Origin: Rhodoplanes sp.
Lineage (GTDB): Bacteria > Pseudomonadota > Alphaproteobacteria > Rhizobiales > Xanthobacteraceae
Length of the DNA: 64,000 nt
Reading direction: 5' to 3'
NCBI RefSeq assembly: GCF_013377085.1
Contig: NZ_JACAAX010000017.1
Location: 1-64,000 of the forward strand
Shown here: positions 8,298 to 18,530 of the stretch, one piece after another
How the letters are laid out: each line of letters opens with the position of its first letter
Position numbering within the stretch: position 1 is the stretch's first letter
Notes under the pieces: model-generated
Told to the model about the DNA's origin: nothing
The model's database searches: none
The model's input: the letters and a program-made list of their open reading frames with translations, nothing else
Position numbers and translations under genes: made by a program

Positions 8298-8912
8298 CTA
8301 TCCGCCGGCCTTCCAGCGCGCCACCGGCCACACGTCGGGCAGCTCGCCGTGGTCGTGCGTCCAGGGATCGACGGTCCACTCCGCCTTGGTGCGGATCTCG
8401 CTGATCACGGCCGTATAGTGCGGGCCGCCGCCGGTGAGCAGACGCGAGATCGGCTCGCCGACGTTGTGGTGCTTCATCAGGCCGAGCTGATCCAGCACCA
8501 TCAGCAGCGAGATGGTGTTGACGGTCGCGTCGATGCAGTCGAACTGGGTGCGGTCGTTGGCGTGGCCGAGGCCGCCGGCGCGCGCCTTGGCCTTCGCCGT
8601 GCCGGTGAGCGGCGCCACCCGCTTCTCGTACCAGACCTCGGCGCGCGCAATGGCGGCCCGCTCGGCCGCCGGAGAGGCGTGGCCAGCCGCCATCAGGGAT
8701 GCCAGATGGGCGCGATCGCCCGGCCCCAGCCCGATCTCGGTGCGGAACGCGCAGCCGAAGCCGTGGCAGAAGATGACCCGGGTCGGCGCCGGAGTCGGCA
8801 GCGAAATCCGGTCGAGGAACGCCATGGCCGCGGGATCGACACCGCCCGCCGCGGCCGGAATCGTGGCCACGCCCAGCAGAATCCCCCCGACCAGCACCAC
8901 GACCGCGCGCAT
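8298..8912 (-). CDS. Secreted protein of unknown function
   Basis: A 204-aa protein starting at the ATG at 8912, because the longer frame from 8975 places polar residues before the signal. Residues 1-22 form a clear signal peptide (MRAVVVLVGGILLGVA, then PAAAGG). The mature part is alpha/beta-looking, with two cysteine-bearing segments, IFCHGFGCAF and FDCIDATVN, and a His-rich stretch near GGGPHYTAV. The paired Cys could form periplasmic disulphides. It is convergent with norD across a hairpin, so it is probably not part of the nor operon. I do not recognise the family and no enzyme motif is evident. Confidence 0.7.
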   Translation of the reverse strand: MRAVVVLVGGILLGVATIPAAAGGVDPAAMAFLDRISLPTPAPTRVIFCHGFGCAFRTEIGLGPGDRAHLASLMAAGHASPAAERAAIARAEVWYEKRVAPLTGTAKAKARAGGLGHANDRTQFDCIDATVNTISLLMVLDQLGLMKHHNVGEPISRLLTGGGPHYTAVISEIRTKAEWTVDPWTHDHGELPDVWPVARWKAGG

Positions 8913-9123
8913 GCCCGTCCCCCCGTCGCGCCCCGAACGCCCGCGCCATGATACGGAACCCCGGGCGCCGCTCAAGCTTAACCCGGCATCGGCCGGCCCG
9001 ATCGACGCACTGCGTTGCCGGGCCGCATCACCCGGTCGGAGGGATCTTGATCTCGCTCAACCGGTCGGACCATGGATCTGATTGGCTTCGCCCTTGTCGG
9101 GTCCATCAGCGATGGAGCGTCGC

Positions 9124-9342
9124 ATGTACAGGGTCTACAGCGCGCCGGCCGGCGCAGACGACATCTCGCCCCTGGAGAGGGACCGGCTTCTCCACAAGGA
9201 CGTCGCCGACATGGACGAGGCGATCGGCTGGGCTGCCCATATGAGCCGCACCGGCCATTCCGTCCTGCTGATCGAAGGCGACGACGGGACGACTCTCGGG
9301 GTCGGCGAGATCGCCAGCGCCTTGCGGCAGCGCGCGAGCTGA
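9124..9342 (+). CDS. Small hypothetical protein
   Basis: A 72-aa soluble protein (MYRVYSAPAGADDIS). The ATG at 9124 has a GGAG ribosome site seven bases upstream, which also overlaps an alternative ATG at 9112. The composition is acidic, with a helix-like DMDEAIGWAAHMSRTG segment followed by a strand-like HSVLLIEGDDG, suggesting a small alpha/beta fold. It lies 97 bases before the ROK kinase on the same strand and may share its transcript. No family recognised. Confidence 0.5.
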   Translation: MYRVYSAPAGADDISPLERDRLLHKDVADMDEAIGWAAHMSRTGHSVLLIEGDDGTTLGVGEIASALRQRAS

Positions 9343-9439
9343 GCACACCGCCGGCGCTTGCCCTGCGGGTGGTTGCGCCGGAGGCGCCGGGATGGCATCG
9401 CTGCCGGCGGGAGCGATCCCACGGCAGCGGCGGTGAAGC

Positions 9440-10339
9440 ATGCGCATCGGCATCGATCTCGGCGGCACCAAGATCGAGGGCATCGCGCTCGGTGACGACG
9501 GCGAGGACCTGTGGCGACGGCGCGTCGCGACGCCGGCCGGCGACTATGACGGCACGCTCGCGGCGATTCGGGATCTGGTCGCCGCGGCCGAGCAGTCGTT
9601 CGGCCGCGGCAGCGTCGGCATCGCGACACCCGGGGCCATATCGCCGGCGACCGGGCTGTTGAAAAACTCCAACAGCGTGGTGCTCAACGGCCGGCCGCTC
9701 GACCGCGACCTCGCCGAAACGCTCGGACGCGCCGTGCGGCTCGAAAACGACGCCAACTGCTTCGCCGTGTCGGAGGCCGCCGACGGCGCCGCCGCCGGCG
9801 CCCGCGTGGTGTTCGGCGTCATCCTCGGCACCGGAGTCGGCGGCGGCCTGGTGGTGGACGGCCGCGTCGTCTCGGGCCGCAACCGCATCGCCGGCGAATG
9901 GGGCCATGCGCCCCTGCCCTGGCCGCGCGACGACGAGCGACCAGGCCCGGCCTGCTATTGCGGCCGGCGCGGCTGCATCGAGACCTTTCTGTCCGGACCC
10001 GGCTTCGCCCGCGATTTTCACGCGATGACGCGACGCGAGGCGACGCCTGACGCGATCGTCGCCGCCGCGGCGACCGGCGACGAGGCGGCGCGGAGATGCC
10101 TCGACGCCTACATGGACCGGCTGGCGCGCGGCCTCGCCATGGTGGTCGACGTGCTCGATCCGGACGCCGTCGTGCTGGGCGGCGGCCTGTCCAACATCGA
10201 CGCGCTGTACGCGGTGCTGCCGGCGCTGGTCGAGCGCCATGCCTTCACGGACCGTCTCGACACCGCGATCGTGAAGAACCGCCACGGCGATTCGAGCGGC
10301 GTGCGCGGCGCCGCCTGGCTGTGGCCGGTCGAGCCCTGA
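9440..10339 (+). CDS. ROK-family sugar kinase (fructokinase/N-acetylglucosamine kinase type)
   Basis: A 299-aa cytoplasmic ATP-dependent hexose kinase. The N-terminal phosphate-binding loop is GIDLGGTKIEG. The catalytic Asp lies in ENDANCF. The second ATP loop is LGTGVGGGLVV. The ROK zinc site appears as GHAPLP with CYCGRRGCIE. These elements are in the right order, and length fits single-domain ROK kinases such as Mak or NagK. There is no N-terminal winged-helix domain, so it is a kinase and not a ROK repressor. Substrate cannot be fixed by reading, though fructose, mannose or GlcNAc are likely. No transport or sugar operon is adjacent. Confidence 0.88.
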   Translation: MRIGIDLGGTKIEGIALGDDGEDLWRRRVATPAGDYDGTLAAIRDLVAAAEQSFGRGSVGIATPGAISPATGLLKNSNSVVLNGRPLDRDLAETLGRAVRLENDANCFAVSEAADGAAAGARVVFGVILGTGVGGGLVVDGRVVSGRNRIAGEWGHAPLPWPRDDERPGPACYCGRRGCIETFLSGPGFARDFHAMTRREATPDAIVAAAATGDEAARRCLDAYMDRLARGLAMVVDVLDPDAVVLGGGLSNIDALYAVLPALVERHAFTDRLDTAIVKNRHGDSSGVRGAAWLWPVEP

Positions 10340-10918
10340 CATTTTCGACGCGGTCGCATTTTCGACAGTGAGCAGGTTCCGGCTTCGCCGGAAAGCACTC
10401 TCGCCGCGCCGCCGGCGAACTGTCCCGGCGAGCCGCCGAGAGCGCCGTGAGAGGCGGCCGCCCTGTGGACTTCGGTTCGCAAATCGAAATTACCGCCGCA
10501 GCGCCGAAAATAAATTCAGCGTCGTGACTGGCGGATTCAGATCAACCGAGCCACCGTCGGCCCAGAAGCCTCCGTTATCACGACCTTCCTACGAAGCAGC
10601 GACCGCGCGAATAGTATAAAAGTATTGAAAAATGCGGCGTAACGAGCTGGTTTCGCAGTATTCGTATTTGCTCGAAGAAAACAAATTTTAATCGATTTGT
10701 TCCAAACAAGAAGAGTGCAGTCCCTCCATCGATTCGGCCAGATCGGCCGAAACGGACGGCACCGTGCCCTGCGTGCCCTGCTTCCACCGGCCCAGTCGCC
10801 CCCGGGGGCAGTCCAACATCCCTCACCTGTTCCGGCATCCGCAACGAAGGGGTGTCGCCGAGTCTTGTCGCCCGCCGCGCGAAGGGGGCGAAGCTTATCG
10901 TTCTGCTGGAGAACCTCG
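10340..10918. other. Intergenic region and AT-rich leader of chemoreceptor gene 1
   Basis: Nearly 580 bases without a gene. The part around 10485-10700 is clearly AT-richer than its surroundings and probably holds the promoter of the chemoreceptor at 10919. It contains AAAGTATTGAAAAA (about 10619) and GAAGAAAACAAATTTTAAT (10674-10692), both of which recur ahead of the second chemoreceptor. No convincing sigma-28 or sigma-54 promoter was recognised. The last 120 bases are GC-rich leader, also shared with gene 2. Confidence 0.5.
10616..10918 (+). repeat. Direct repeat copy A: chemoreceptor leader
   Basis: Sequence ahead of chemoreceptor 1 that reappears, diverged, at 12932-13236 ahead of chemoreceptor 2. 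Shared blocks include AGTATTGAAAA, AGAAAACAAATTTTAAT, CCTGCTTCCA, CTGTTCCGGC and CTGCTGGAGAAC just before the start codon. This shows that the duplication unit includes promoter and leader as well as the coding region. Confidence 0.7.
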
Positions 10919-12628
10919 ATGTCGATTCTGTCCCGCATCCGCATCCTGCCGAAGATCCTCGCCGTCATCGCCCTGCTCGGCGTCGCCGCCGTCGCCATCA
11001 GCGTCATCGCGCTCGAGGCGATGTCGTCGCTGAGCGAGGTCAACCATCAGGCCGAGGCCGCCGGCGCCAAGAATACGCTGTCGTCGCAGCTCAACATCAA
11101 CCTGCTGGCGATGAACCGCGGAGAATTCCGGATGGCGGCGCGGCCGCGAGCCGACGTGATCAAGGACGCGCGCGAGCGCATCGCACGGGAGATCAAGCAA
11201 TTCGACGACCGCTTCGCGCAGCTCAAGGCGATCGCCTCGGACGCCGAGGACCGTCGTTACATCGCCGAGATGGAGCCGCTCTATGCCGCCTACCGCAAGG
11301 AGCTCGATTCCACCAACACGGTCATCGACAAGCTGTCCAATCCGCCGACCGCGGCCGAGATGGAGAAGCTCAACGACGAGGCCGCTGCCAGCCGGGAAGC
11401 CCAGGAAAAGGCCCGCACCCGCACCCGCGATTACAATACGATCGTCGCCAACCAGGTGAAGGAGCTCGCCGCGCTGGCCGCGACGACCGCCAGCCGCGGC
11501 TCGACCCTCATCATCATGGTGGCCGCCGGCGGCATTCTCGGCGCATTGGCGCTCGGCTTCTTCATCGGCCAGTTCGGCATCGCCCGGCCGATCGCCGCCT
11601 CGGTGCGGAGCCTGCAGGCGCTCGCCAAGGACGACTTCAAGATCGACATCACCGGCATGGACCGCGGCGACGAGGTCGGCGACATCGCCAAGGCGGCCGT
11701 GGTGTTCAAGCAGAACGGGATCGAGAAGATCAAGCTGCAGCAGGAGCAGCAGGAGATCGACCGGCGCGCCGTCGCACAGCGCAAGGCGGAGATGACCAAG
11801 ATCGCCGACGGCTTCGAGGCCGCGGTGGGCGAGATCATCGAGACGGTGTCGTCGGCCTCGACCGAGCTCGAGGCTGCGGCCGGGACCCTCACCACGACGG
11901 CGGAGAACACCCAGCGGCTCTCCACCCGCGTGGCCGCCGCCTCCGAGCAGGCCTCGACCAATGTGCAGAGCGTCGCCTCCGCGACCCAGGAGATGACCTC
12001 CTCGGTGCACGAGATTTCGCGCCAGGTGCAGGAGTCGAGCCGCATCGCCAACGAGGCCGTCAAGCAGGCCGAGAAGACCGACGGCCGCATCAACGAGCTG
12101 TCGCAGGCCGCGAGCCGCATCGGCGACGTGGTCAAGCTGATCACGGCGATCGCCGAGCAGACCAACCTGCTGGCGCTCAACGCCACCATCGAGGCGGCGC
12201 GGGCCGGCGAGGCCGGGCGGGGCTTTGCCGTGGTGGCGAGCGAGGTCAAGGCGCTGGCCGGCCAGACCGGCAAGGCGACCGGCGACATCGCGGCCCAGAT
12301 CGCCGGCATGCAGGCCGCGACCCAGGACTCGGTCACGGCCATCAAGGAGATCGGCGGCACCATCGGCCGCATCGCCGAGATCACCGCGACCATCGCGGCC
12401 GCCGTCGAGGAGCAGGGCGCGGCGACCAGCGAGATCGCCCGCAATGTCCAGCAGGCCTCGACCGGCACCACCGAGGTCGCGAGCAACATCACCGAGGTCG
12501 ACCGCGGCGCCGCCGAGACCGGCTCGGCCTCCTCGCAGGTGCTGTCCTCGGCCCAGTCCCTGTCGAGCGAGAGCAACCGCCTCAAGCTCGAGGTCGGCAA
12601 GTTCCTCACCACCATCCGGGCCGCGTGA
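10919..12628 (+). CDS. Methyl-accepting chemotaxis protein (chemoreceptor 1 of 3)
   Basis: A 569-aa transmembrane chemoreceptor. TM1 is at about residues 10-32, a periplasmic four-helix-bundle-type sensor lies at about 33-190, and TM2 at about 195-217 is followed by HAMP ([13 protein letters not shown]). A long coiled-coil signalling domain has its hairpin tip [20 protein letters not shown] near residue 412. The tip binds CheA and CheW, and the flanking helices carry Glu/Gln methylation sites. No CheR-docking pentapeptide is visible at the C-terminus (KFLTTIRAA). The ATG at 10919 follows CTGGAGAAC. The ligand is unknown. The signalling half is nearly identical to that of the next two genes, while the sensor halves differ. 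Confidence 0.94.
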   Translation: MSILSRIRILPKILAVIALLGVAAVAISVIALEAMSSLSEVNHQAEAAGAKNTLSSQLNINLLAMNRGEFRMAARPRADVIKDARERIAREIKQFDDRFAQLKAIASDAEDRRYIAEMEPLYAAYRKELDSTNTVIDKLSNPPTAAEMEKLNDEAAASREAQEKARTRTRDYNTIVANQVKELAALAATTASRGSTLIIMVAAGGILGALALGFFIGQFGIARPIAASVRSLQALAKDDFKIDITGMDRGDEVGDIAKAAVVFKQNGIEKIKLQQEQQEIDRRAVAQRKAEMTKIADGFEAAVGEIIETVSSASTELEAAAGTLTTTAENTQRLSTRVAAASEQASTNVQSVASATQEMTSSVHEISRQVQESSRIANEAVKQAEKTDGRINELSQAASRIGDVVKLITAIAEQTNLLALNATIEAARAGEAGRGFAVVASEVKALAGQTGKATGDIAAQIAGMQAATQDSVTAIKEIGGTIGRIAEITATIAAAVEEQGAATSEIARNVQQASTGTTEVASNITEVDRGAAETGSASSQVLSSAQSLSSESNRLKLEVGKFLTTIRAA

Positions 12629-12696
12629 CGACCATATCGCGTCACGCGACCTGATCACCAGAGCGGCATCCAGTCCGCCGACGTCACGACACTCCC

Positions 12697-12726
12697 GGCC
12701 CGGGCCAGAAAAGCCCGGGCCTTTTT
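12697..12726 (+). terminator. Rho-independent terminator after chemoreceptor 1
   Basis: A perfect 9-base stem GGCCCGGGC / GCCCGGGCC with a 7-base loop is followed by TTTTT. It lies 69 bases after the stop codon at 12628. The same hairpin design follows the other two chemoreceptor genes. Confidence 0.88.
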
Positions 12727-12931
12727 CGTGTGTCGCGAGATGAGGAAGCCGGCCGTCCGGGATGGGGCAACAACCTTGCCGGGCCGTCCGGTCTGCAGAG
12801 CGAAACCGGCATCCCCGTCCCCGCGGAAACACCGAGCGCCGAGGATTCGACCACCCGTCACAAGGGCCGCGCAGGGCTTTCCCGATGCTGGCTGCGATGA
12901 CCTTCTTAGGAAATGCGCCATATCCCGGCTA

Positions 12932-13236
12932 ATACGAAAGTATTGAAAACTGCTCATCTGCAGCCCAACCTTCTGAATTCCCGTATGTGTTCAAAGAAAA
13001 CAAATTTTAATTCATGTCCTTCACAAATCGAGAGAGCGATCTTGCTGTCGACCTCGCCGTGCCGGTCGACGCGGACGCCACCATGCCCCACGTGCCCTGC
13101 TTCCATCGGGCCTGTCGTTCCGGAAGCAGCTCGATCATCCCGTCCCTGTTCCGGCGTCCGCGACGAGACGGCACCGCCGCGCCTCGTCGCCTGGAGCCCG
13201 AAGCTACGTAGCCTACCGCCCTGCTGGAGAACCCCG
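12932..13236 (+). repeat. Direct repeat copy B: chemoreceptor leader
   Basis: Diverged second copy of the 10616-10918 leader. It carries GAAAGTATTGAAAA at 12936-12949, AAAGAAAACAAATTTTAAT ending at 13011, and CTGCTGGAGAAC immediately before the ATG at 13237. It should carry its own promoter for chemoreceptor 2. Confidence 0.7.
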
Positions 13237-14928
13237 ATGTCGCTGCTGTCTCGTATCCCCATTCTTCCGAAGATCCTCGCGGTCGTCGTCCTGCTCGCGG
13301 CGATCGCCGGGTTCGGAGCATGGTATGCCGGCTCTCAGATGCATTCGATCGACGCCGGATACTCCCACTTCCTCGACAGCGAAGCGGCGGCGCGGACGGC
13401 AACGGCACGCCTGAACCGGGGCATCTATCAATACGAGATGTATCTCTACAGAGTGATCGCCGAGACCGACGACACCGAGATGGCCAAGCTGCCGCCGCAA
13501 CTCGAGAAGTCTCTCGCCTTCACGCTCGAGCAGGCCGCGACGGCCAAGGCCAAGATGCCCGCCGTCGCCGCCCGCATCACCGAGATCGAGCAGACCCTCC
13601 GCGCCGTCGGCACGGCCGGCAAGCCGGTGATGGAGCTCGGGCTCGCAAACAAGAACGCCGAAGCCACCGAGCTGCTGCGCCGCACCGTCGACCCGCTGAT
13701 CACCAAGACCGTGAGCATGTCGACCGAGGTCGCCGCCGAGATCGAGAGAGCCATCACCAACGGTTCAAAAGGGCTGACGGAGGCGAGCGAGAGCTCGATC
13801 ACGGCGACCTACACGATCATCGGGGCTGGCGTCGGCATCGCGCTGGCTGTCGCCTTCGCGATCGCCCAGTTCGGCATTTCACGTCCGCTCCGATTGCTGA
13901 CGGACGGCATGCGGCAGTTGGCGGAGGGCAACTTCGACGTGGTGCTGGCCGGTGTCGGCCGCAAGGACGAGATCGGCCAGATCGCCGATGCGGTCGAGGC
14001 GTTCAAGATCAAGGCCGCCGAGAAGGCGCGCGAGGAGGCGGCCGCGCAGCAAGAGGCGGAGCATCGTGCCGCCGAGCAGCGCAAGCGTGACATGCGCACG
14101 CTCGCCGACACGTTCGAGGGCGCCGTCGGCGAGATCATCGAGACGGTGTCGTCCGCCTCCACCGAGCTCGAGGCCGCCGCCGGCACCCTCACCCGCACGG
14201 CGGAGACGACGCAGACCCTCGCCACCCGGGTCGCCGCCGCCTCCGAGACCGCCTCGACCAACGTGCAGAGCGTCGCCTCGGCCACCACCGAGATGGCCTC
14301 GTCGGTGCACGAGATCTCCCGCCAGGTGCAGGAGTCGAGCCGCATCGCCAACGAGGCCGTCAAGCAGGCCGAGAAGACCGACGGTCGGATCACCGAGCTG
14401 TCGCAGGCGGCCAGCCGCATCGGCGACGTCGTCAAGCTGATCACCGCCATCGCCGAGCAGACCAACCTGCTGGCCCTGAATGCGACCATCGAGGCGGCGC
14501 GCGCCGGCGAGGCCGGCAAGGGCTTCGCCGTGGTCGCCCAGGAGGTCAAGGCACTGGCCGCCCAGACCGGCAAGGCGACCGGCGACATCTCGGCGCAAAT
14601 CGCCGGCATGCAGGCGGCGACCCAGGACTCGGTGTCGGCCATCAAGGAGATCGGCGGCACCATCGGCAAGATCGCCGAGATCGCCGCGACCATCGCGGCC
14701 GCCGTCGAGGAGCAGGGCGCGGCAACCGGCGAGATCGCCCGCAACGTCCAGCAGGCCTCGACCGGCACGACCGAGGTCGCGAACAACATCACCGAGGTCG
14801 ACCGCGGCGCCGCCGAGACCGGCTCGGCCTCCTCGCAGGTGCTGTCCTCGGCCCAGTCCCTGTCGAGCGAGAGCAACCGGCTGAAGCTCGAGGTGGGCAA
14901 GTTTCTCACCACCATCCGGGCCGCGTGA
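13237..14928 (+). CDS. Methyl-accepting chemotaxis protein (chemoreceptor 2 of 3)
   Basis: A 563-aa chemoreceptor starting [16 protein letters not shown], nearly the same N-terminus as receptor 1. TM1 is at about residues 10-32, a helical periplasmic sensor of about 155 residues follows, TM2 lies at about 188-210, then HAMP ([19 protein letters not shown]) and the coiled-coil signalling domain with its CheA/CheW-binding tip around residue 405. The periplasmic part is unlike that of receptor 1 in detail, so ligand specificity has probably diverged after duplication. It has its own leader and terminator, so it is likely an independent unit and not an operon member. Confidence 0.94.
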   Translation: MSLLSRIPILPKILAVVVLLAAIAGFGAWYAGSQMHSIDAGYSHFLDSEAAARTATARLNRGIYQYEMYLYRVIAETDDTEMAKLPPQLEKSLAFTLEQAATAKAKMPAVAARITEIEQTLRAVGTAGKPVMELGLANKNAEATELLRRTVDPLITKTVSMSTEVAAEIERAITNGSKGLTEASESSITATYTIIGAGVGIALAVAFAIAQFGISRPLRLLTDGMRQLAEGNFDVVLAGVGRKDEIGQIADAVEAFKIKAAEKAREEAAAQQEAEHRAAEQRKRDMRTLADTFEGAVGEIIETVSSASTELEAAAGTLTRTAETTQTLATRVAAASETASTNVQSVASATTEMASSVHEISRQVQESSRIANEAVKQAEKTDGRITELSQAASRIGDVVKLITAIAEQTNLLALNATIEAARAGEAGKGFAVVAQEVKALAAQTGKATGDISAQIAGMQAATQDSVSAIKEIGGTIGKIAEIAATIAAAVEEQGAATGEIARNVQQASTGTTEVANNITEVDRGAAETGSASSQVLSSAQSLSSESNRLKLEVGKFLTTIRAA

Positions 14929-15292
14929 CGACGATATCGCGTCACGCGAGCTGATCACGAGAGCGGGACACTGTTCCCGCCGATGCAGCCCCCCCCTGCA
15001 GCCCGGGCCAGAACAGCCCGGGCTTTTTTCGGATCAGTCGTCTACCGAGCTTCCGAGCCAAAGACTGAACCAGTCACGATCAATACAAAGATACTACGTA
15101 TTCGAACCGATCATTGGACTCGTCCATCGGGCGGGGCATATACGCATACTTATAAGTTCATCGATAATCTCTCTTTCATCATTCGGCCGGCGTATTCCAG
15201 CGGCACACTCGACCCTCGCGCTTTCTGACAGGCGACCTGACCATCGAGCCTTCGCTGATTCGGCCAACACTGTTCGATCCAGAGGTCGCATC
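14929..15292. other. Intergenic region between chemoreceptors 2 and 3
   Basis: About 360 bases with a terminator at 15001-15029, then an AT-richer tract (about 15070-15185) that probably holds the promoter of the third receptor. The AGTATTGAAAA and AACAAATTTTAAT blocks of the first two leaders are not clearly present, so this promoter differs. No gene is seen. Confidence 0.5.
15001..15029 (+). terminator. Rho-independent terminator after chemoreceptor 2
   Basis: An 8-base perfect stem GCCCGGGC / GCCCGGGC with a 7-base loop is followed by TTTTTT, 73 bases after the stop codon. Confidence 0.88.
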
Positions 15293-17485
15293 ATGAAGTT
15301 GCCTTCCATCATCGCAAAATCCATCCAGGCGAAGATCGCGGCCTTGGCCGGGCTCTGTCTCGTCGGCACCGCCGGCGCCCTGGTCGGCTACGGCGTCCTG
15401 TCGTCGAGCTGGAACAACCAGTTCGTCGACACGACCGTGACCGAGCTGTTGGAGCGCAACGGCCGCGAGTCGCTCAGCGCTCTGTCGGCGCGCGAGGCGC
15501 GGGCCATTCAACGCGAATTCACGGTTGCGCTCGTCGCGGCCCGCACCATGGCAGACAGCTTCGGCGTGCTGGCCGGCAAGGCCGGCGAGGCGACGCCCAC
15601 CGAGATCCGTCGCGATCAGCTCAACCGCATCCTGCTCGACGTGCTCAACAAGAATCCGCAGCTCAACGGCACCTACTCGGCCTGGGAGCCGAACGCGGTC
15701 GACAACCGCGACAGCGAGTTCCGCAATCGCAAGGACGCCGGCTCGGACGGCACCGGCCGGTTCCTGCCCTACTGGACCCGCGGACAGGACGGCAAGGTCG
15801 CGCTGCAGCCGTTGGTCGAATACGACAGCCGCGACCTCCATCCGAACGGCGTGATGAAGGGCGGCTGGTACATCAGCCTGCAGGAAGGCGCCAAGGAGAG
15901 CGTGCTCGGCCCGCTGCCCTACATCGTGCAGGGCAAGAGCGTCTACCTCGCCACCTTGTCGGTGCCGGTGATGATCGACGGCAAGTTCCGCGGCCTCGCC
16001 GGAACCGACTTCAACCTCGACTTCGTCCAGAAGCTCGCGACCGATCTCAGCCGAAGCGTCTTCGCCGGCAAGAGCGAGGTGGTCATCCTCAGCGACAAGG
16101 GCCTGATCGCCGCCCACAGCGGCCGCGCCGACCTGATCGGCCAGCCGATGTCCGCCTTCAACCAGGGCTGGAAGGCCGATCTCGAGCACATCTCGAAGGG
16201 CGAGCCGTCGGTCGAGACCGATCCGCAGACCAAGCTGATGCGCGCCTTCTCGCCGATCCCGTTCGGACGCACCGGCATGTCGTGGTCCGTGCTGATCCAG
16301 GTGCCGCAGGACGTGGTGCTGGCCGAGGCGCACGCCCTGTCCGCCAATCTGAGCGCCCGCGGCAACGCGACGACCCTGTGGCAGATCGTCGTCGGCCTCC
16401 TGGTCGCGATGGCGGCCATCGCGTTGATGTGGGTCGTCGCCCGCACCATCTCGCGGCCGATCCAGCAGAGCGTCCGCTTCGCCGAGGGCATCGCGGCCGG
16501 CAATTTCGACCAGACGCTCGACGTCCAGCAGACCGACGAGGTCGGCACGCTCGCCGAGACCCTGCGCAAGATGATGCGGGATCTCCGGCAGATGATCGCC
16601 CAGCGCGCCGAGGACCAGGCGAAGGCCGAGACGCAGCGCAAGGCCGACATGCGCAACCTCGCCGACGGCTTCGAAGCCGCGGTCGGCGAGATCGTCGAGA
16701 CGGTGTCGTCGGCCTCGGGCGAGCTCGAGCGCGCCGCCGGCACCCTCACCCGCACGGCCGAGACGACCCAGCGGCTGTCCACCAAGGTGGCCTCCGCCTC
16801 CGAAAACGCCTCGAGCAACGTGCAGAGCGTCGCCTCGGCCACCAACGAGATGGCATCCTCGGTGCACGAGATCGCGCGCCAGGTGCAGGAGTCGAGCCGG
16901 ATCGCCAACGAGGCGGTCAAGCAGGCCGAGAAGACCGACGGCCGCATCACCGAGCTGTCGCAGGCGGCGAGCCGGATCGGCGACGTCGTCAAGCTGATCA
17001 CGGCGATCGCCGAGCAGACCAACCTCCTGGCGCTCAACGCGACCATCGAGGCGGCCCGCGCCGGCGAGGCCGGCCGCGGCTTCGCCGTGGTGGCGAACGA
17101 GGTCAAGGCGCTCGCTGCCCAGACCGGAAAGGCGACCGGCGAGATCGGCGCCCAGATCGCCGGCATGCAGCAGGCGACCCAGGACTCGGTGACGGCCATC
17201 AAGGAGATCGGCGGCACCATCGGCCGCATCGCCGAGATCTCGTCCTCGATCGCGGCCGCGATCGAGGAGCAGGGCGCGGCGACCGCCGAGATCGCCCGCA
17301 ATGTCGCGCAGGCCTCGGCCGGCACCACCGAGGTCGCCACCAACATCACCGAGGTCGACCGCGGCGCCACCGAGACCGGCTCGGCCTCCTCGCAGGTGCT
17401 GTCCTCGGCCCAGTCCCTGTCGAGCGAGAGCAACCGCCTCAAGCTCGAGGTCGGCAAGTTCCTGAACACCATCCGGGCCGCCTAG
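15293..17485 (+). CDS. Methyl-accepting chemotaxis protein with double-Cache sensor (chemoreceptor 3 of 3)
   Basis: A 730-aa chemoreceptor. TM1 is at about residues 15-37. The large periplasmic region (about 38-355) has double-Cache features: [29 protein letters not shown] and [10 protein letters not shown] in the usual order. TM2 is at about 363-385, followed by HAMP ([19 protein letters not shown]) and the signalling domain with the [20 protein letters not shown] tip near residue 571. Double-Cache sensors usually bind amino acids, organic acids or amines directly, and the ligand here is not readable. The sensor is unrelated to the helical sensors of receptors 1 and 2, while the last ~300 residues are nearly the same. 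That points to domain swapping or gene conversion over the signalling half. Confidence 0.95.
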   Translation: MKLPSIIAKSIQAKIAALAGLCLVGTAGALVGYGVLSSSWNNQFVDTTVTELLERNGRESLSALSAREARAIQREFTVALVAARTMADSFGVLAGKAGEATPTEIRRDQLNRILLDVLNKNPQLNGTYSAWEPNAVDNRDSEFRNRKDAGSDGTGRFLPYWTRGQDGKVALQPLVEYDSRDLHPNGVMKGGWYISLQEGAKESVLGPLPYIVQGKSVYLATLSVPVMIDGKFRGLAGTDFNLDFVQKLATDLSRSVFAGKSEVVILSDKGLIAAHSGRADLIGQPMSAFNQGWKADLEHISKGEPSVETDPQTKLMRAFSPIPFGRTGMSWSVLIQVPQDVVLAEAHALSANLSARGNATTLWQIVVGLLVAMAAIALMWVVARTISRPIQQSVRFAEGIAAGNFDQTLDVQQTDEVGTLAETLRKMMRDLRQMIAQRAEDQAKAETQRKADMRNLADGFEAAVGEIVETVSSASGELERAAGTLTRTAETTQRLSTKVASASENASSNVQSVASATNEMASSVHEIARQVQESSRIANEAVKQAEKTDGRITELSQAASRIGDVVKLITAIAEQTNLLALNATIEAARAGEAGRGFAVVANEVKALAAQTGKATGEIGAQIAGMQQATQDSVTAIKEIGGTIGRIAEISSSIAAAIEEQGAATAEIARNVAQASAGTTEVATNITEVDRGATETGSASSQVLSSAQSLSSESNRLKLEVGKFLNTIRAA

Positions 17486-17582
17486 CGGCGGGCCGCGGAC
17501 GGGCGGGCGGCGCAAGCCGGCTCGCCACCAGCAAGGCGGATCACGGGACGGACCGGCCCCACCACCGACGCGATCCCCTCGA

Positions 17583-17609
17583 CGCCCGGGCCCATGGCCC
17601 GGGCGTTTT
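17583..17609 (+). terminator. Rho-independent terminator after chemoreceptor 3
   Basis: A perfect 10-base stem CGCCCGGGCC / GGCCCGGGCG with a 3-base loop is followed by TTTT. The convergent minus-strand gene ends at 17685, so it may also end transcripts from the other side. Confidence 0.85.
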
Positions 17610-17684
17610 CTTGCATGATGGCAGCAACAACGGTCGCGGACGCCGGCCGTCGGCCATCCCACTCCAGCTCCGGGGGTGGCCCGA

Positions 17685-18530
17685 TCAGCGCGTCGGGCGC
17701 AACTGCGCCGGGCGAGAATCCGGCGGCGCTATCCGGCGGACTGTGCCGTCGCCCCACGCCCCGACATAAAGGGCGTCGTCCGGACCGAGGGCGAGTCCGA
17801 CCGGACTCGGGATGCCGGCCGCCAGCACGACCGACCCGCCCCCCGGCAGCACCTCGCGCACCGCGTCGCCGGCGTAGTCGACCGCGAACAACCGGCCCGC
17901 CCGATCGACCACGATGCCAGCCGCGGGCCGGGCGAAGTCGCCGGCAAGATCGTGGCGATGTCCGTCGGGGGCGAGCCGCACGATGCCGCCACCATAGTTC
18001 GCAAGGACGAAGCCGCCGTCGGCGGTCGCCACCACGCCGGCGGGCGTCGGCACGCCGCGCGCCAGCACGGTCCGGGCCCCATCCGCCGCGACCGCGACGA
18101 TCTCGCCGCTGCTGCGGTTGGCGATCACCAGACGGCCGCGGCCGTCGAACACGATCCCGACCGGGGTATTTAGCCCGCTCACCACTGTGTGCCGTCCGGA
18201 GGCGTCGATGCGCACGACCTCGTCGTCGCCGTACAGGGCGACGTGCAGCCGCCCGTCCGAATCGAAGGCGAGGCCGGCCGGGCTGCGCAGCGTCGCGACG
18301 ACGCTGCGGTCTCCACTCGGAGCGATGCGCTCGACGGTGCCGCCGCCCCAATTCGCCACATAGAGACTGCCGTCGGGCCCAAACGCCATGCCGACCGGCG
18401 ATCGGAAGCCGCGATGGAGCACCTCGCCCGAGGGCGGAGCGGGCGGCTCGCCCACGCCCGGCCGGCCGCCCGCCAGCGACAGCACGGCGGCGGCACACAC
18501 GCCGATCAGCAATCGTCGGGACGGGCTCAT
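17685..18530 (-). CDS. Secreted NHL/SMP-30-type beta-propeller protein
   Basis: A 281-aa protein with a signal peptide (residues 1-27, LLIGVCAAAVLSLAGG) and about six repeated blades of the form PxGLAxDxxGRLxVANxxxxxVxRI. These are visible as SPVGMAFGPDGSLYVANW, SPAGLAFDSDGRLHVALY, TPVGIVFDGRGRLVIAN and PAAGIVVDRAGRLFAVDY. Such six-bladed propellers include streptogramin lyase-like and gluconolactonase-like enzymes but also plain binding proteins. No catalytic set can be confirmed. Its start codon overlaps the stop of the CMD gene by four bases (ATGA), so the two are translationally coupled and presumably act together in the envelope. Confidence 0.82.
   Translation of the reverse strand: MSPSRRLLIGVCAAAVLSLAGGRPGVGEPPAPPSGEVLHRGFRSPVGMAFGPDGSLYVANWGGGTVERIAPSGDRSVVATLRSPAGLAFDSDGRLHVALYGDDEVVRIDASGRHTVVSGLNTPVGIVFDGRGRLVIANRSSGEIVAVAADGARTVLARGVPTPAGVVATADGGFVLANYGGGIVRLAPDGHRHDLAGDFARPAAGIVVDRAGRLFAVDYAGDAVREVLPGGGSVVLAAGIPSPVGLALGPDDALYVGAWGDGTVRRIAPPDSRPAQLRPTR

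Larger units (their letters stand above)
12629..13236. other. Intergenic region between chemoreceptors 1 and 2
   Basis: No gene is supported in these 608 bases. They hold the terminator at 12697-12726 and, from about 12932, a diverged copy of the AT-rich leader found ahead of chemoreceptor 1. The first ~45 bases after the stop codon are almost the same as those after chemoreceptor 2 and include an inverted repeat GCGTGACG...CGTCACGC. Confidence 0.6.

Noticed and set aside
10340-10918. Sigma-28 flagellar-type promoter ahead of chemoreceptor 1
   Set aside because: TAAA at 10617 is followed at the right distance only by GGCGTAAC, a poor match to GCCGATAA, and the second copy of the leader is weaker still.
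15179-17662. 827-codon open frame opposite chemoreceptor 3
   Set aside because: Gly/Arg/Leu-rich shadow of the receptor coiled coil. The same kind of frame appears opposite receptors 1 and 2, as expected for codon bias rather than coding.
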